Shown here: positions 24,294 to 24,569 of the stretch, one piece after another
How positions within the stretch are numbered: position 1 is the stretch's first letter
Layout: every line of letters begins with the position of its first letter
Assembly (NCBI GenBank): GCA_046155605.1
Contig: JBJXFQ010000115.1
Span: 1 to 24,569 of the forward strand
Length of the DNA: 24,569 nt
Source of the DNA: JAEUIZ01 sp046155605
Lineage (GTDB): Bacteria > Planctomycetota > Phycisphaerae > Phycisphaerales > UBA1924
Reading direction: 5' to 3'
Program-made: the position numbers and the translations under genes
The notes under the pieces: model-generated
Databases searched by the model: none
Told to the model about the DNA's origin: nothing
The model's input: the letters and a program-made list of their open reading frames with translations, nothing else

Positions 24294-24299
24294 ATGGTA
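24294..24299 (-). promoter_or_regulatory. -10-like TACCAT five bases before the trans-sulfuration enzyme gene
   Basis: TACCAT, then CGCCC, then the ATG at 24288. The -35 at 17 bp (TTCCGA) is weak. Confidence 0.45.
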
Positions 24300-24442
24300 G
24301 TGAGGGTGCGGCCCGCTCGGAACTTGCGCGCAGACGCGGGCTGCCCGGCGAGCCGCAAGCCGACCGCGCGATTGATCCCAAGCAGTGATGCGAAACAGCA
24401 CATCCGCCTTGGTGACTTTGGCCTCCTCACGGGTGCGATCGG

Positions 24443-24569
24443 CTACGGCTGCGGGATCGGCGGGTTGCACTGGCACGCGATGGCCTCGGTAAAGGTCGCT
24501 ACGTCCCAAGCATTGACCGTGCCGTCTTGCGTCAGGTCCGCGGCGGGGTTCTGCGTGAGGTAGGCCGAG
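24443..24569 (-). CDS. C-terminal dockerin-like tail of a secreted protein (partial)
   Basis: The minus-strand frame entering from the right edge reads SAYLTQNPAADLTQDG, then TVNAWDVATFTEAIACQC, and stops at TAG (24443-24445). This is the EF-hand-like tail (ADLTQDGTVNAWDV, Asp/Asn calcium loop plus helix, Cys pair) that ends many secreted Phycisphaerae proteins. The body of the protein lies outside the window. It points the same way as the downstream trans-sulfuration gene, about 155 bp away. Confidence 0.75.
   Translation of the reverse strand, partial: SAYLTQNPAADLTQDGTVNAWDVATFTEAIACQCNPPIPQP

Overview
The window reads as high-GC chromosomal DNA from a member of the Planctomycetota, most likely the Phycisphaerae/Phycisphaerales (inference). 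The clues are: secreted proteins ending in a VPAP-hydrophobic-RRRR sorting tail (PEP-CTERM-like), a dockerin-like ADLTQDGTVNAWDV tail at the right edge, a BamA-type outer membrane assembly protein, many small family-less membrane or acidic proteins, and dispersed hairpin repeats. It is mostly ordinary chromosome, with a few accessory-looking patches. No rRNA, tRNA, CRISPR array or transposase was seen.

Layout. 1-290: 3' end of an unrecognised gene carrying a hairpin repeat. 351-3050 (-): bamA. 3178-3375 (+): two-helix membrane protein. 3627-5298 (-): two tandem paralogous PEP-CTERM-like proteins, made by an 862-bp-period tandem duplication that also copied the 3' tail of the adjacent secreted zinc metallopeptidase (5252-7217, -). 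The peptidase has a consensus promoter and a perfect Shine-Dalgarno sequence, but its start codon is put out of frame by a G10 tract. 7342-8745 (+): HI0933/BaiN-type flavoprotein. 8878-9639 (+): probable winged-helix plus PD-(D/E)XK nuclease-like protein. 9640-10140: gene-free cluster of hairpin repeats. 10171-10611 (-): DUF1801-type protein. 10779-11929 (+): DinB-type protein, then cysteine dioxygenase. 11930-14223 (-): beta-lactamase-fold serine hydrolase with PDZ, behind two membrane proteins whose stop and start overlap.

14406-15046 (+): a very acidic 77-residue protein and a small conserved-looking protein. 15077-16004 (-): VapC-type PIN toxin, its antitoxin, and a third small ORF upstream. 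16104-19115 (-): lepA followed by a lower-GC PfkB-family sugar kinase. 19216-20082 (+): secreted SdiA-regulated/YjiK-type propeller. 20104-20913 (-): FkbM methyltransferase. 21090-22436 (+): diaminopimelate decarboxylase lysA. 22433-24288 (-): Cys/Met-metabolism PLP enzyme followed by an unknown protein. 24443-24569 (-): C-terminal dockerin-like tail of a secreted protein that starts outside the window.

Most genes are housekeeping or singletons with no shared pathway. Two themes stand out. First, at least eight transcription-unit heads have a TANNNT -10-like hexamer 5-9 nt before the start codon and no good Shine-Dalgarno sequence, which suggests widespread leaderless mRNAs. Second, the peptidase/PEP-CTERM locus is actively rearranging: tandem duplication, an in-frame chimera, a near-identical 3' block and a homopolymer at the start codon.
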